A stretch of DNA of 64,000 nt, taken from contig NZ_SMFL01000024.1 of NCBI RefSeq assembly GCF_004349265.1, positions 1 to 64,000 of the forward strand. The letters are read 5' to 3'. Of the stretch, positions 27,638-37,380 are shown in pieces (the stretch's first letter is position 1; every line of letters begins with the position of its first letter). The notes beneath the pieces are model-generated. The model was not told the origin of the DNA. It made no database searches and saw only the letters and a program-made list of their open reading frames with translations. The stretch is from Dyadobacter psychrotolerans. GTDB taxonomy: Bacteria > Bacteroidota > Bacteroidia > Cytophagales > Spirosomataceae. Made by a program: the position numbers and the translations under genes.

Positions 27638-27640
27638 GAC

Positions 27641-30061
27641 ATGAGTAAAAAAACATTTTCAGATTTATTCCCAGTGTTCTCACTGGAAGATAGGAAACTA
27701 TTTTTCCAAGATGGGAGAGTAGGGATAGGCTTTCGTGTAGAGTGTCCGGAATGGGAAGAAAGGAGCGTGAGCGAAATAAATGCATTCAATGCTCAGTATT
27801 CTGCATTTTTGAGAACCCTGCCAACTGGTGCAGCGTTACAAACGCTCCATTTTTATTATCCGACAAAAGATCATCTTGAAAGAAGATATAATGGCTACTT
27901 CTTCGACAAACTGGCTGATTTTTACGACGAAAAAATAGAAAAAAACTATCATGAGTGTTACAATTTCCTAAGCTTCGCTCCTGAAAATGAGATTGATAGA
28001 AATGCCGCAAATACTTTTTATTCCCTGGGGAAAAATATAACATCTAATCCATTTAAGGGAATTACCCGAACGGCCAAGAACTTGGAAGACTACTCACTCA
28101 CCTTTAAAAATCAACTCGAGGCGGGCAAAGTCCATCAAAAAAGATTATCGGATGAAGAACTCGAAAGTGTTTACTACAAGTACTTTAATCAGGAATTTTA
28201 TCCTGAACAAACCGACTTTACGCGTGAAATACATCGTGGTGGTAATCATGCATTGGTGGGTGAGAAAAAACTTCACATCATTACAATCAGCAGCCAGGCT
28301 GCGCAGGTAGAAAATGCTGCTTACAATGACTTCGGAGTAAGAGTGCCTTTTATCAGCCCACTATTGATGGGGTTAACAATACCTCATGTATTGAGTGTAA
28401 CGGTAAAAAAGGTAAATGACGAGAAAGTTCTGGGCAAGTATGACACTGAAAGAAAAATCATCAATAATCTTCAATGGTTAGCTTCTCAGGAGAACAAGAT
28501 GTATGCAGAAGAAGCAGAAGAATTTACCGAAGAAGTTCGAAAATCAAACAAAGGAGTGTTTCGTATAAACATAAGCGTTATAATTTGCACGAATCGTGAA
28601 GATTTAATTCTAGACTACATCAATAAAACAACGTTTGCTGTCAAAAAGATGAACGCAACAGAATGTTATGTTGAAACTTTTGATACAACGAATCTTTTGT
28701 TCTCATTAGCGCCGGGGAATTCCGGCCAAATTTATCGGTGGCTTACAGTATCAGGCGATAATGCATCAGTCTATAATAGCTATGTAACATATTATCGTAA
28801 TTCAAAAAGAGGTAAAGAGCTAGTTCTGGACAGGTTTCTCAACCCGGTGTACTACAACTCATTTGAAGAACATATTGCAGGAAAGAACTTTATAGTTATT
28901 GGGCCGACAGGTAGTGGGAAATCACTTACCATGGGTTATATGACTTTACAGCGTTTTGAGCGGGGAGCGGTAACGATCATCCTTGATGTTGGAGGCACAT
29001 ATTTATCTCTTATAACTGCTCTTAATGGTACTTACAGAGAGTATTCTCCAAGTAAACCACTGAATTTCAACCCATTCATTTTTGAAAGGGAGCCAGACAA
29101 TACCTACAATATTTCCGGGGATACAGGAAAAGACAGGATAATTTTTATCTCGTTGCTTTTGAGCACAATCTGGAAAGGAACAGGTGGCATTGTAAGCCCA
29201 GCCGAAAATGCTCTCTTGCTTCGGTTTGTCGAAAATTACTATCATTTTTTCAATTCCAGCCAGCCAGCCGCCGTCCCAACTTTAACTGGCTTTTGTGACT
29301 TTCTTAAAATTTATTTTAAGGATCTGAGAAAAACCAAGGAGTTTAAGGCAGTAGGAGACAATTTTAACCTTGATAATTTTCTTATCTGCATGGAGCCATT
29401 TTCAACCGGCCTGTACAGAGAAATGCTCAATTCATCTAAATATGAAAATCTGTCTGATAGTAAGCTAATCTGTTTTGATCTGAAAAGGGTAAAGGAAAAT
29501 CCGGTGCTATATCCTGTTGTTACAATGCTTCTCATGCAACTCGCTCTGGATGTTTTGTCCCGGTATCCCGACATTGAAAAATACATGATGCTTGACGAAG
29601 CCTGGACAATGCTCTCTGGATCTATGGAAGGAGTCATTGAATATATGTATAGAACGATCCGTAAGGTTAAAGGATCTATTGGGATAATAACACAGGGATT
29701 TAATGAGATCGAGAAAAGTAGTATTGGCAACACAATCATAGTTAATACGAGTACTAAATACATTTTATCGCATCATGAAGATCTAAATGGCATTGACAAT
29801 TTTTCTCAACCTCTCTCATTTAACTCTCATGAAGTTGAAAAAATAAAGGGTCTCCGACGGATGCCTGGATATCGGGAGATTTTTGTAAAACAAGGCGAAA
29901 TAAGCAAAGTGTATGTGATCTATCCGAATTATCATCTCATTGCAATTCTTACATCAGAGCCGGATGAGCGAAATAAGTTACGCGAACTACAAGCCAAGCA
30001 TGGCGATATCCACAAAGCGATCGATGAGTTTATAAAACTTAAACAAAACAACCTGATATGA
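27641..30061 (+). CDS. traG: TraG-type conjugation ATPase (VirB4-like)
   Basis: This 806-residue ATPase powers the secretion channel. The N-terminal portion is the TraG N domain, with Walker A GPTGSGKS near residues 421-428 and Walker B KYMMLDEAW near 646-654, followed by the conserved IRKVKGSIGIITQGFNEIEK. Length and order match Bacteroidota TraG. It overlaps the next gene by four bases (ATGA). Confidence 0.94.
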   Translation: MSKKTFSDLFPVFSLEDRKLFFQDGRVGIGFRVECPEWEERSVSEINAFNAQYSAFLRTLPTGAALQTLHFYYPTKDHLERRYNGYFFDKLADFYDEKIEKNYHECYNFLSFAPENEIDRNAANTFYSLGKNITSNPFKGITRTAKNLEDYSLTFKNQLEAGKVHQKRLSDEELESVYYKYFNQEFYPEQTDFTREIHRGGNHALVGEKKLHIITISSQAAQVENAAYNDFGVRVPFISPLLMGLTIPHVLSVTVKKVNDEKVLGKYDTERKIINNLQWLASQENKMYAEEAEEFTEEVRKSNKGVFRINISVIICTNREDLILDYINKTTFAVKKMNATECYVETFDTTNLLFSLAPGNSGQIYRWLTVSGDNASVYNSYVTYYRNSKRGKELVLDRFLNPVYYNSFEEHIAGKNFIVIGPTGSGKSLTMGYMTLQRFERGAVTIILDVGGTYLSLITALNGTYREYSPSKPLNFNPFIFEREPDNTYNISGDTGKDRIIFISLLLSTIWKGTGGIVSPAENALLLRFVENYYHFFNSSQPAAVPTLTGFCDFLKIYFKDLRKTKEFKAVGDNFNLDNFLICMEPFSTGLYREMLNSSKYENLSDSKLICFDLKRVKENPVLYPVVTMLLMQLALDVLSRYPDIEKYMMLDEAWTMLSGSMEGVIEYMYRTIRKVKGSIGIITQGFNEIEKSSIGNTIIVNTSTKYILSHHEDLNGIDNFSQPLSFNSHEVEKIKGLRRMPGYREIFVKQGEISKVYVIYPNYHLIAILTSEPDERNKLRELQAKHGDIHKAIDEFIKLKQNNLI

Positions 30062-31098
30062 ACAACCTGCCTGAATCTGCCGCCTACTTTGTAAGTGAGG
30101 TAGAAAACATTTTGCCCAATATCTTGAAAAGTTGTTTACTCCTGATTCCATTGTTCCTTTTTATACAGGTTGCTTACAGCCTGGTTACTGGATTAATAGT
30201 TGAAAAGGATATTACCTATGATGTACGGGGTCTAATTAGAGGAATTCTGATCTGGATAACCGTTGCTGGGTATATGGTAGGAATGGACGCATTCTCATTG
30301 GCTTCCAGATACTTGGAGGAGATGGTTCCAAAAAGGAATGTAATGGAAGTCCTTACACAGGTATCAAAGAATGTAATGACTAATGATATTGATCTAAAAA
30401 AGGAAATTCAGGATGCTGGTAACAAGGATGTTGATGAAAGTGGAAACCCAACTACCAGAATAACCGATCCGGATGCATCCAAGGACACCAGAGTAGCTTT
30501 TAATAATTCGACGGGTCAAAGTAGATATTGGTGGGACATTTTTGGGTCGATGCAAAAGATGAAACGTACAATTATTGACAGCCTTACCATGTTTCTGGCC
30601 GAAGGTTTAGCACTTATAATCCGTTTGTCTATGGAGCGGATCCGGATGGTCTTACTCGGGTTTCTTTATCTGGTTGGCCCAATAGCACTCAGCTTATCAA
30701 TCGTACCTGCGTTTCGCGGTTTAGCGCTGCATTGGTTTAGAATATGGCTGTCAACTTCACTATGGGCGCTAACATTGGCGATTTTAGACAGTTTGATGAT
30801 TGCATATTATGTATCAGCAACAGCAAATCCGATAACACCAATGGACGCAACCGGATTAATCGGTAATCTCGATTTCGTAGTTGTAATGTTCGTTTTTATT
30901 GTTTGCTATCTGCTCACACCTGTCTTAACAAGCTATTACATTCAAGCATCAGGTGCATCAGAAGTAGCCAGCGCAGTTGGTAGGACAGCACAAACATTAT
31001 TACTGGCAGGAATGGCACGGGTTCCCGCTCTGGCCAGATTCATGGGTGGCGGCAAATCCGGATCAAATAATAATCCATCAAATTCGCCGGAATCATGA
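30058..31098 (+). CDS. traJ: TraJ-like inner-membrane transfer protein (VirB6-like)
   Basis: This 346-residue protein has six or more hydrophobic helices: near 21-45, 60-80, 185-230 (LYLVGPIALSLSIVPAFRG) and 240-300, then a Gly/Ser/Asn-rich C-terminus. It has the position and topology of TraJ, the VirB6-like channel component. ATGA overlaps with both neighbours indicate coupled translation. Confidence 0.85.
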   Translation: MNNLPESAAYFVSEVENILPNILKSCLLLIPLFLFIQVAYSLVTGLIVEKDITYDVRGLIRGILIWITVAGYMVGMDAFSLASRYLEEMVPKRNVMEVLTQVSKNVMTNDIDLKKEIQDAGNKDVDESGNPTTRITDPDASKDTRVAFNNSTGQSRYWWDIFGSMQKMKRTIIDSLTMFLAEGLALIIRLSMERIRMVLLGFLYLVGPIALSLSIVPAFRGLALHWFRIWLSTSLWALTLAILDSLMIAYYVSATANPITPMDATGLIGNLDFVVVMFVFIVCYLLTPVLTSYYIQASGASEVASAVGRTAQTLLLAGMARVPALARFMGGGKSGSNNNPSNSPES

Positions 31099-31697
31099 TA
31101 GTAAATCATTTTGAAAAAAAGTTCAATGCGCTATCCATTATAGCAATCGCCGCTACTGTTGGATTCATTGGAATTAATCTGGTTTGGTTATACTACTACA
31201 ACCTGGTTAGAGAAGAGTCAATGCAATATGTCTATGTAACAACAGATTTAGGAACAATTGGAGCACAAAGAACAGCATATATTCCAACAATTTACGAAGC
31301 TGAAAATATGGTGGAAGATTTTATGGATAAAATGTTTTCCCACAATGCCGAAAATTATAGATCCAGGATTGAGAAAGCAAGAGGCCTAATAAATCTTCAG
31401 GATTGGCTAGCTATATACAAACGATTTAAGGATGAACAGGTTATAGAAGGTTATAATAGGTATAACTCAGGAACTAATCTCGCAATTGACTCAGTAAAAG
31501 TAAATATTGGGACAGAGCCTTATCAGGGAGTTGCATACACCCGACAAATAATAAAGTACCAGGACCAACTTATTGAAAATCCTGTTGCGGCAAAATTTGA
31601 AATAATCAGGGTGCAAAGATCTCCGGCAAATAAATATGGCCTACAAATCATCAATTTCTCTTTTATCGACTACAAGATTAATAAGAAAATAGAATGA
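31095..31697 (+). CDS. traK: TraK-like transfer protein (VirB8-like)
   Basis: This 200-residue protein has one N-terminal membrane helix (LSIIAIAATVGFIGINLVWL) and a periplasmic VirB8-like alpha/beta domain. The size and location after TraJ match TraK. It overlaps both neighbours by four bases. Confidence 0.85.
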   Translation: MIVNHFEKKFNALSIIAIAATVGFIGINLVWLYYYNLVREESMQYVYVTTDLGTIGAQRTAYIPTIYEAENMVEDFMDKMFSHNAENYRSRIEKARGLINLQDWLAIYKRFKDEQVIEGYNRYNSGTNLAIDSVKVNIGTEPYQGVAYTRQIIKYQDQLIENPVAAKFEIIRVQRSPANKYGLQIINFSFIDYKINKKIE

Positions 31698-32503
31698 AAT
31701 ATTTAGTCATGTTACTCGCGTTTACCGGATTAACAGCTTACGGCCAAGTTGATACGGTCTATGTTAATACTGAAGGAACAACCTATATGGTGTTCGACAA
31801 TGATATTGAAATATTCAACTTTGGAAATGCTCAGTATACTGGGGCCGCCGAATCGGGAAACATGCTATTCCTAAAAGCAACCCAGCCAGGTGCCAAAGCA
31901 ACAACACTGCTTGTTAAATCAACCGGTGGGAAAATTTTTATGGGCTTCATCGGTTTCAAGAATAATCCGGAAAAACCATTTTGGGATCTTCGAAAGGAAG
32001 ACAAAGATGAAGTAAATGATGGTCTTATCGAAGACGCTAATATCCTAAAATACAAGGGAAAAAACACTTTAAATATTGAGAAGAAAATGCTGTCACTTCT
32101 TAATGAGCGTAAAAACGACATTGCTAGTGAAGTGAATAACAATATTAGCCTGACTCTCCACAATGTAGCGAATGATAAAGAGGCTTCTTATTTCAGATTT
32201 AATCTGAGAAATAACAGTACGGTCATTTATCACATTGACTTCATCTCTTTAAGCTATAAAGATCAAAGGAAAGCAAAAAAGAGAAATACCGTCGAAAATC
32301 AAAATACTGAAGTTCTGCCAATTTCCCAAAACGTCCCCGAATCCATTCAGCCACTTTCTGATGAAGAATTGCTCTTTGCAGTTCCACTATATTCACCAGG
32401 AAGGAAAGGCTTTTTGGAAGTGATCATTAGAGAGAAGAAAGGCGTTAGAGCTGTCATCATGAATGTGAAATCTAAGAAAATTGCAAAAGCTAAATTGCTA
32501 TGA
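31694..32503 (+). CDS. traN: TraN-like transfer protein (DUF4138, VirB9-like)
   Basis: This 269-residue protein has a signal peptide (KYLVMLLAFTGLTAYGQ) and a beta-rich body with VDTVYVNTEGTTYMVFDN, then LRNNSTVIYHIDFISLSY, a DUF4138/TraN pattern. It would form part of the periplasmic core complex. It precedes traM here, whereas TraM usually precedes TraN in CTnDOT-type systems. Confidence 0.78.
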   Translation: MKYLVMLLAFTGLTAYGQVDTVYVNTEGTTYMVFDNDIEIFNFGNAQYTGAAESGNMLFLKATQPGAKATTLLVKSTGGKIFMGFIGFKNNPEKPFWDLRKEDKDEVNDGLIEDANILKYKGKNTLNIEKKMLSLLNERKNDIASEVNNNISLTLHNVANDKEASYFRFNLRNNSTVIYHIDFISLSYKDQRKAKKRNTVENQNTEVLPISQNVPESIQPLSDEELLFAVPLYSPGRKGFLEVIIREKKGVRAVIMNVKSKKIAKAKLL

Positions 32504-32504
32504 A

Positions 32505-33557
32505 ATGGAAAAGATCAAAGAATTTTTCACGAGTAAAAGGAACAAGACAGCCGTAATTATAGCCGCTGCAATATTATTTATTTCAGCAGCTGTAGGGATT
32601 CAGTATGTAGGCACCGGTGATCACCAGACCATGTATCAAAATATTCGGCTGAACCCGAAAGATGATAAACGTGGTCCAAAATACAGCGCAACCAAGGAAG
32701 CGGATTCTATTTTAACAAATTTATACAATAGTGGGGATAGTCTCAAAATTGAAGAGATGGATGCTAGAACCGGAAAATTTCAGTTTTTTAGGGGAGTCGA
32801 CCTTTTAAAATATGGAAAGAAAAACAATCAAAAAGTCGACACCGCTGTCCAGGCATCTGTGCCTACGATCCAGAAAAAAGACACCATCATTGAAAAAATC
32901 GTATACGTTAACAAGCCAAGTCCAAAAAGAAAAGCTTCCCCCAAAAAAATACTCACTGAAAATGAAGGGACTAAAGAAGCTCTGTTAGAATTTAACACGC
33001 ATCACGCAGTAGATAGATCATCTAATACAAAAGGAGGCCCATCAGGCAACTTGGTTACTGCTGCGGTTTTAGGTAAACAAACGGCTAAGTCGGGACGTAA
33101 AGTCCGCTTCCGTGTTACCAAGCCCGTTCAAGCAGGAAATTATCTGATTAAAGAGAACTCAATAATAACTGCGGTCAGCCTGGTTGGAGGAACCAGGATT
33201 CTTTTCAACTCGGTATCTGTCACCGATAATACCGGCCAGGTAATTCCGATTTCCTTATCTCTATATGATAAGGATATGTCACTAGGCCTCAATTTTGACC
33301 CAGACAATCCCCAACGCGAACAACTCAGAACACAAAGAAATCAAACTGCCGGCGACGTTGTAAGTGATGTTGTTGATGGCGTTCCATATGCCGATGGCCT
33401 AGTTAATAATGCCATTGTAGATGCTAGTGGTGCTTTGGTTAGGGGTGGAGTGCGAGCTTTGACCCAAGGAAGGTCTCAGAAAAAACGGAATGAAGTTGAA
33501 CTACCTGATGGCTACAAAGTAATATTTAGTATTAACCAACAAAACAAAGCGCTATGA
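32505..33557 (+). CDS. traM: TraM-like transfer protein (VirB10-like)
   Basis: The ATG at 32505 is chosen because it starts MEKIKEFFTSKRNK just before the membrane helix VIIAAAILFISAAVGIQYV; the longer frame from 32481 adds eight residues. The ~350-residue product has a low-complexity middle and a C-terminal beta domain (LVTAAVLGKQTAKSGRKV, then RVTKPVQAGNYLIKENSI) as in TraM/VirB10 channel proteins. It overlaps the next gene by four bases. Confidence 0.85.
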   Translation: MEKIKEFFTSKRNKTAVIIAAAILFISAAVGIQYVGTGDHQTMYQNIRLNPKDDKRGPKYSATKEADSILTNLYNSGDSLKIEEMDARTGKFQFFRGVDLLKYGKKNNQKVDTAVQASVPTIQKKDTIIEKIVYVNKPSPKRKASPKKILTENEGTKEALLEFNTHHAVDRSSNTKGGPSGNLVTAAVLGKQTAKSGRKVRFRVTKPVQAGNYLIKENSIITAVSLVGGTRILFNSVSVTDNTGQVIPISLSLYDKDMSLGLNFDPDNPQREQLRTQRNQTAGDVVSDVVDGVPYADGLVNNAIVDASGALVRGGVRALTQGRSQKKRNEVELPDGYKVIFSINQQNKAL

Positions 33558-34834
33558 AACGGAATCTAATTCTTCTAATGCTCTTCATTTTATTTTTAAT
33601 ACCGCAAAGTCATGCAGTTATAACCATCGATGTAGCTGGCATACAAAGACTTATTGCATTAATGAATATACTTGGAAAGAACAAAGCTCAATTGAAGCAG
33701 CTTAAACAGATCCACCAGCAAACCAAAGGGACAAAACTCAATACAGAAAATATATTTGAGTTGAATCTGGAAATAGAAGAACAGCTTAGGAAAACCGGAG
33801 AATTTGGAAAAATCTTATCAAACTCACCAGCTGGCCAAGATGTGTATGCGGATCTTCGAGAGCTAGAAAAACTGGTGAAAATAGGCTATCCCAAAGCAGA
33901 GAATTTGGTCAACTGGATGGCCGTGACTGGATGGGAGGCAATCCAGTATATGGATGCAAAACAGGTTACTGAAAAAAGTGGTGTTCAAATGTATGAGGCC
34001 TTAGTAAAAAACTCGACACTAGAAACCGCTGGTAAAACATACAGCGACGTAATCTCTTCAGTTAACTTTTCTCACATGGCCATGTACGGTGGACAAACAG
34101 CTATACAGAAAAGAAAGATGCAGCTAGCACTTACATATCTTAAAACTGCTGATAAACTCGAACAAAAAGCCCTCTCAATTTCCGAAGGTATTAAGAGTGG
34201 TCAAAATGGAACGAAGATCTCAATAAAAAATAAAGACTTTTCAATTGACGGTCTCCTGGATGGTTTTGCTGATGCTGTCAGTGGCGGCGATATATCTCAG
34301 GTTTTCTCCGGAGCAGGCAGTAAGACTGTTAATGTCGGTGGCCAAAATTTTGTCGTAGGGGGGGATGGAACAGTGGTGAATTCCGCAGGACAAGTTATTG
34401 GAAAAGATATCTTTTTTGGAGTGCACGAAGAAGCGGCTAGCAAATCTGAAAAGGGGGTCGATAAAGACGTTTTTAAGCAGGTGGTAGACGAGCGGAAAGC
34501 AAATTTTGAAGCATTCCAAAGCGCCGAAATCCAAAATGAGATTTTAAAGAAAATTCAAACCTCCGATAATACCGACTACACAGCAGGACTCGCAAACGAT
34601 TATACTGGTCCGTTTAAATTGGGTACAGGAAGTAATGGACTGAGAATGACTACTGGAGAGCGGATCATGGCAAACAAAGCAAGTATCGACCTATATACCA
34701 AGTCGCAAGAATTGCGGGAGAAGGCAGATGCACTTTTAAAGGAAGCTCTTGCTAAAACACCGATTCAGGAAGCAGTGGATGGAGTAATATATAGAAATTA
34801 TCAGTTGAACGAACTTGGCAAAATAAGGTTATGA
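33554..34834 (+). CDS. Secreted transfer protein, VirB5-like candidate
   Basis: This 426-residue protein has a clear signal peptide (KRNLILLMLFILFLIPQSHA) and then mostly helical, Lys/Gln-rich sequence with coiled-coil potential near 25-100. The position in the core operon and periplasmic export suggest a VirB5-like pilus or tip component, but the family is not recognised with certainty. It overlaps both neighbours by four bases. Confidence 0.65.
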   Translation: MKRNLILLMLFILFLIPQSHAVITIDVAGIQRLIALMNILGKNKAQLKQLKQIHQQTKGTKLNTENIFELNLEIEEQLRKTGEFGKILSNSPAGQDVYADLRELEKLVKIGYPKAENLVNWMAVTGWEAIQYMDAKQVTEKSGVQMYEALVKNSTLETAGKTYSDVISSVNFSHMAMYGGQTAIQKRKMQLALTYLKTADKLEQKALSISEGIKSGQNGTKISIKNKDFSIDGLLDGFADAVSGGDISQVFSGAGSKTVNVGGQNFVVGGDGTVVNSAGQVIGKDIFFGVHEEAASKSEKGVDKDVFKQVVDERKANFEAFQSAEIQNEILKKIQTSDNTDYTAGLANDYTGPFKLGTGSNGLRMTTGERIMANKASIDLYTKSQELREKADALLKEALAKTPIQEAVDGVIYRNYQLNELGKIRL

Positions 34835-35229
34835 AAAACACATTAATAATTCTTCTGCTCATCACTGGATGTAGCAAGCAGGACGACAAAAGAGATATTT
34901 TAAAATCCGAGATTGCGGGTGTCGTAATTAAAACGTACGATGCTACACGTCAATATATGGATGGTACAGGTAAGATTGATCAGCAGAAAATAGTCTCGAA
35001 CTTCAGCCAGAAATCAAGAGAGTATATGAAAATTGCGGCCGTAGCTGATGTAATTTTTCATGGTGGTGCCATCTACAAAAATGTGCAGGTTATTTCTACA
35101 AATGTAAATAAGGAACAAAATGGTGCATATGTTACCTGTGAGGGAATTCTGAAAGTTACTGGTCAAAGAGAGAAATTCTCTCACAACCTGGTTCTAGAAA
35201 ATGGTCAATGGAAGATTGCATTACTTTGA
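34831..35229 (+). CDS. Lipoprotein of the transfer operon
   Basis: This 132-residue protein has a signal with lipobox LITGC at the start, so the mature protein begins CSKQDDKRD. The rest is a small alpha/beta domain of NTF2-like character (GAYVTCEGILKVTGQ, then LENGQWKIALL). It is the last gene of the transfer operon and may be an entry-exclusion or outer-membrane anchor protein (inference). Confidence 0.65.
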   Translation: MKNTLIILLLITGCSKQDDKRDILKSEIAGVVIKTYDATRQYMDGTGKIDQQKIVSNFSQKSREYMKIAAVADVIFHGGAIYKNVQVISTNVNKEQNGAYVTCEGILKVTGQREKFSHNLVLENGQWKIALL

Positions 35230-35276
35230 AAATATAGTACCTTAGTCCAAAGATCACTTTGTTTGAGGTTATCTTG

Positions 35277-35312
35277 TACCCCGTCAGCCTGTCCGCTGCG
35301 GGGTATTTTTTT
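35277..35312 (+). terminator. Strong intrinsic terminator of the transfer operon
   Basis: TACCCCG (35277-35283) pairs with CGGGGTA (35299-35305), and CAGC pairs with GCTG inside. A run of seven T follows. It lies 48 bp after the last transfer gene. Confidence 0.8.
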
Positions 35313-35333
35313 AAGCCCACTACTCTCCTCTGG

Positions 35334-35582
35334 TCACAAAGAAAAATTGAATGATTCTTGTGTGTCCTCCATCCCTGCATTTCGACAAAGCACTATTGAG
35401 TCTAATATTTTTTCTATAATATACATACCAAATTCTCCCTCAGAAGAAGAAGATTGAATGGATACACACTGTCCTGGTGTATATCTTGTTGTCTCCAAAA
35501 TAACAAATACTGCCAGATCCTCACCAGTAAATGAATCACGAAAGACTATTAAACGCTGACTTTCCATTCTTCTTTTAAGCAT
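35334..35582 (-). CDS. Small hypothetical protein
   Basis: This 82-residue protein (MESQRLIVFRDSFTGEDLAV, then ILDSIVLCRNAGMEDTQES) is convergent with the transfer operon. The ATG giving MESQRL at 35567 is an alternative start. No family is recognised. The amino-acid pattern is protein-like, so coding is plausible. Confidence 0.5.
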   Translation of the reverse strand: MLKRRMESQRLIVFRDSFTGEDLAVFVILETTRYTPGQCVSIQSSSSEGEFGMYIIEKILDSIVLCRNAGMEDTQESFNFSL

Positions 35583-35714
35583 TTGACGCTCAGTGCTTAC
35601 CTGGGGTCACAAAGTTTGTATGCTTACCTTGTGTACTGTGTTTCTCTGTAGAATATGAGATGCTCAAAAATCCTGTGGTATCACTATTTTTGCGGTTTCA
35701 ACATAGTTCTTTTC

Positions 35715-36425
35715 ATGGCCAATATCTATACTATTCCAAATACCGACTACACAGTATCAAAAGAGGCAATTGAATGCCCTCATTGTAGCGTATCAATCGT
35801 ACCAGATCTCTTTCATGCAATAAAAATCTCCTCTAATGGCAATAGGCATATTGTTGCATTTGCATGTTGTGTAGAATCTATGTGCGAGCTTCCTTTTTTA
35901 TTGGAGTTTAAACAGAAATACAGTCCGAAGGATGAAAACTGGAAGACTAAGCCGTTTATTCAGCAAGATGTGTACAATTATGAATACGAATCTAGTCTTC
36001 CCGAAGATTTAGATGCAATTCGCGACGATGACAAGCGTCCATATTTAACAAAATTTTTTGAAATCTATGAACATGCGCATCAGACTCATGAACAAGGATT
36101 TACAGAAGTTTCAGGTACAGGATTTCGTAAATCATTTGAATTTCTACTAAAAGATTATGCAATTTTTTGTTTCCCTAATGATAAAGACAAGATTGCCTAT
36201 CAACCGTTACAACAAGTTATAAAACGTTTCTCGGAAAATAAGCAGTTAAATATTGTGGCAGAGCGAGCGGCATGGTTGGGCAATGACCAAACTCACTATA
36301 CCATAGAATGGGATGAAATGGATGTGGATGACTTGAAAAATTTGATAAAATCAACAGTATTCTGGATCCACCATGCTGAGTTTGCGAAGGATCTCCTTAT
36401 TTCAATGGCGGATAAAAGAAAGTAG
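35715..36425 (+). CDS. DUF4145-like protein with zinc-finger N-terminus
   Basis: The ATG at 35715 (MANIYTIPNTDYT) is preferred over an earlier one at 35655. The ~236-residue protein has a CPHC...CC metal-binding cluster near the N-terminus and a helical C-terminal domain with GFRKSFEFLLKDYAI, as in DUF4145 proteins. That family is often found with restriction or defence genes, but its role is unknown. Confidence 0.65.
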   Translation: MANIYTIPNTDYTVSKEAIECPHCSVSIVPDLFHAIKISSNGNRHIVAFACCVESMCELPFLLEFKQKYSPKDENWKTKPFIQQDVYNYEYESSLPEDLDAIRDDDKRPYLTKFFEIYEHAHQTHEQGFTEVSGTGFRKSFEFLLKDYAIFCFPNDKDKIAYQPLQQVIKRFSENKQLNIVAERAAWLGNDQTHYTIEWDEMDVDDLKNLIKSTVFWIHHAEFAKDLLISMADKRK

Positions 36426-36624
36426 GGGCATAAAAACCGCAACAATTGAGCAGTTTATGAATGCGAACAAAATGGTTAAAAAAGTACGCGTAATAAAATT
36501 TTGAAATCAGGTAAATAATACGATATTTTGAGAGGAAAGCTCGGAAGGGAAAAGAAGAGTAAGGAGAGAACCTGAGCAGTAAGCTAGTTTTTCAAGTTTA
36601 ACCCCATAACACTGAATACAAATC

Positions 36625-36846
36625 ATGAAAACGCAAGCTGAACCAATTGATATCAAGGAGGATATTATGATTCCCATTTATCTTTCAAATGGAAGTTTCG
36701 AGGCCAATGAAGAGTTAATCCATGTAATCCAACGCACTGCGTTAGTCTTGGGACTATCTACTGTGAATGATCTTAGGGCAGTCACGGAGGAAGCTTTCTT
36801 TGAAATTTTTACACCTTTGATGAATGCCCATTATGGATTAAAGTAG
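36625..36846 (+). CDS. Small hypothetical protein
   Basis: This 73-residue protein (MKTQAEPIDIKEDIMIPIYL, then TEEAFFEIFTPLMNAHYGLK) is followed after 6 bp by the DUF6933-like gene, so the two may be an operon. Nothing more is recognised. Confidence 0.5.
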   Translation: MKTQAEPIDIKEDIMIPIYLSNGSFEANEELIHVIQRTALVLGLSTVNDLRAVTEEAFFEIFTPLMNAHYGLK

Positions 36847-36852
36847 TACGTT

Positions 36853-37380
36853 ATGGTTCAGATTAATTGCACCCAAAAACTGGCTAAATTTGTCAAAAAT
36901 GGTATTAATAACGGTTTACCCCGCACAGATCATGACTGGAGTGCTCATCTATTTTTTATATCCGGAAGAAAGTGCATCATATTCGTACACAAGAAGACCT
37001 TATACACAGTGATGCTTTTTGATATTTTCAAAAAGGATATGACTCACATCAGCCGGCTTTTCCTGGAAGCGTATATCCACCAACTTAAATCGGACAATAT
37101 ACTTGGAAGTCATGAAGCGCTGATCAGGGATCTAAACAAAGAAATTAAGTTGGTCTCGACCGACAATGACAGAAAGACCCTTGGAGCAATTAATAATATT
37201 GTATCGATCCTCCAAGGAGCTACTGCCACGGGAGAATTTGCAGATTTGGAATCAATCCGAAACTTTGCATCCGAGCAGGTCAATAAAATGCCATGGCAGG
37301 CGCTGGATTATGGCTGTTCAAAAAATAGGATGTCGCAGATGCTAAGTCTGATTAGTGGCAAAACCGTATCCCTTCTTTGA
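36853..37380 (+). CDS. DUF6933-like protein
   Basis: This 175-residue protein follows the pattern CTQKLAKFV, then DHDWSAHLFFISGRKCIIFV, then HKKTLYTVMLFDIFKKD, a layout I associate with DUF6933. Function is unknown. The 3' end overlaps a possible small membrane gene in another frame. Confidence 0.68.
   Translation: MVQINCTQKLAKFVKNGINNGLPRTDHDWSAHLFFISGRKCIIFVHKKTLYTVMLFDIFKKDMTHISRLFLEAYIHQLKSDNILGSHEALIRDLNKEIKLVSTDNDRKTLGAINNIVSILQGATATGEFADLESIRNFASEQVNKMPWQALDYGCSKNRMSQMLSLISGKTVSLL

Noticed and set aside
35584-35595. TGACGCTCAGTG, identical to part of the classical Tn3 inverted repeat
   Set aside because: No GGGG start at the right place, no partner repeat and far from the transposase gene.
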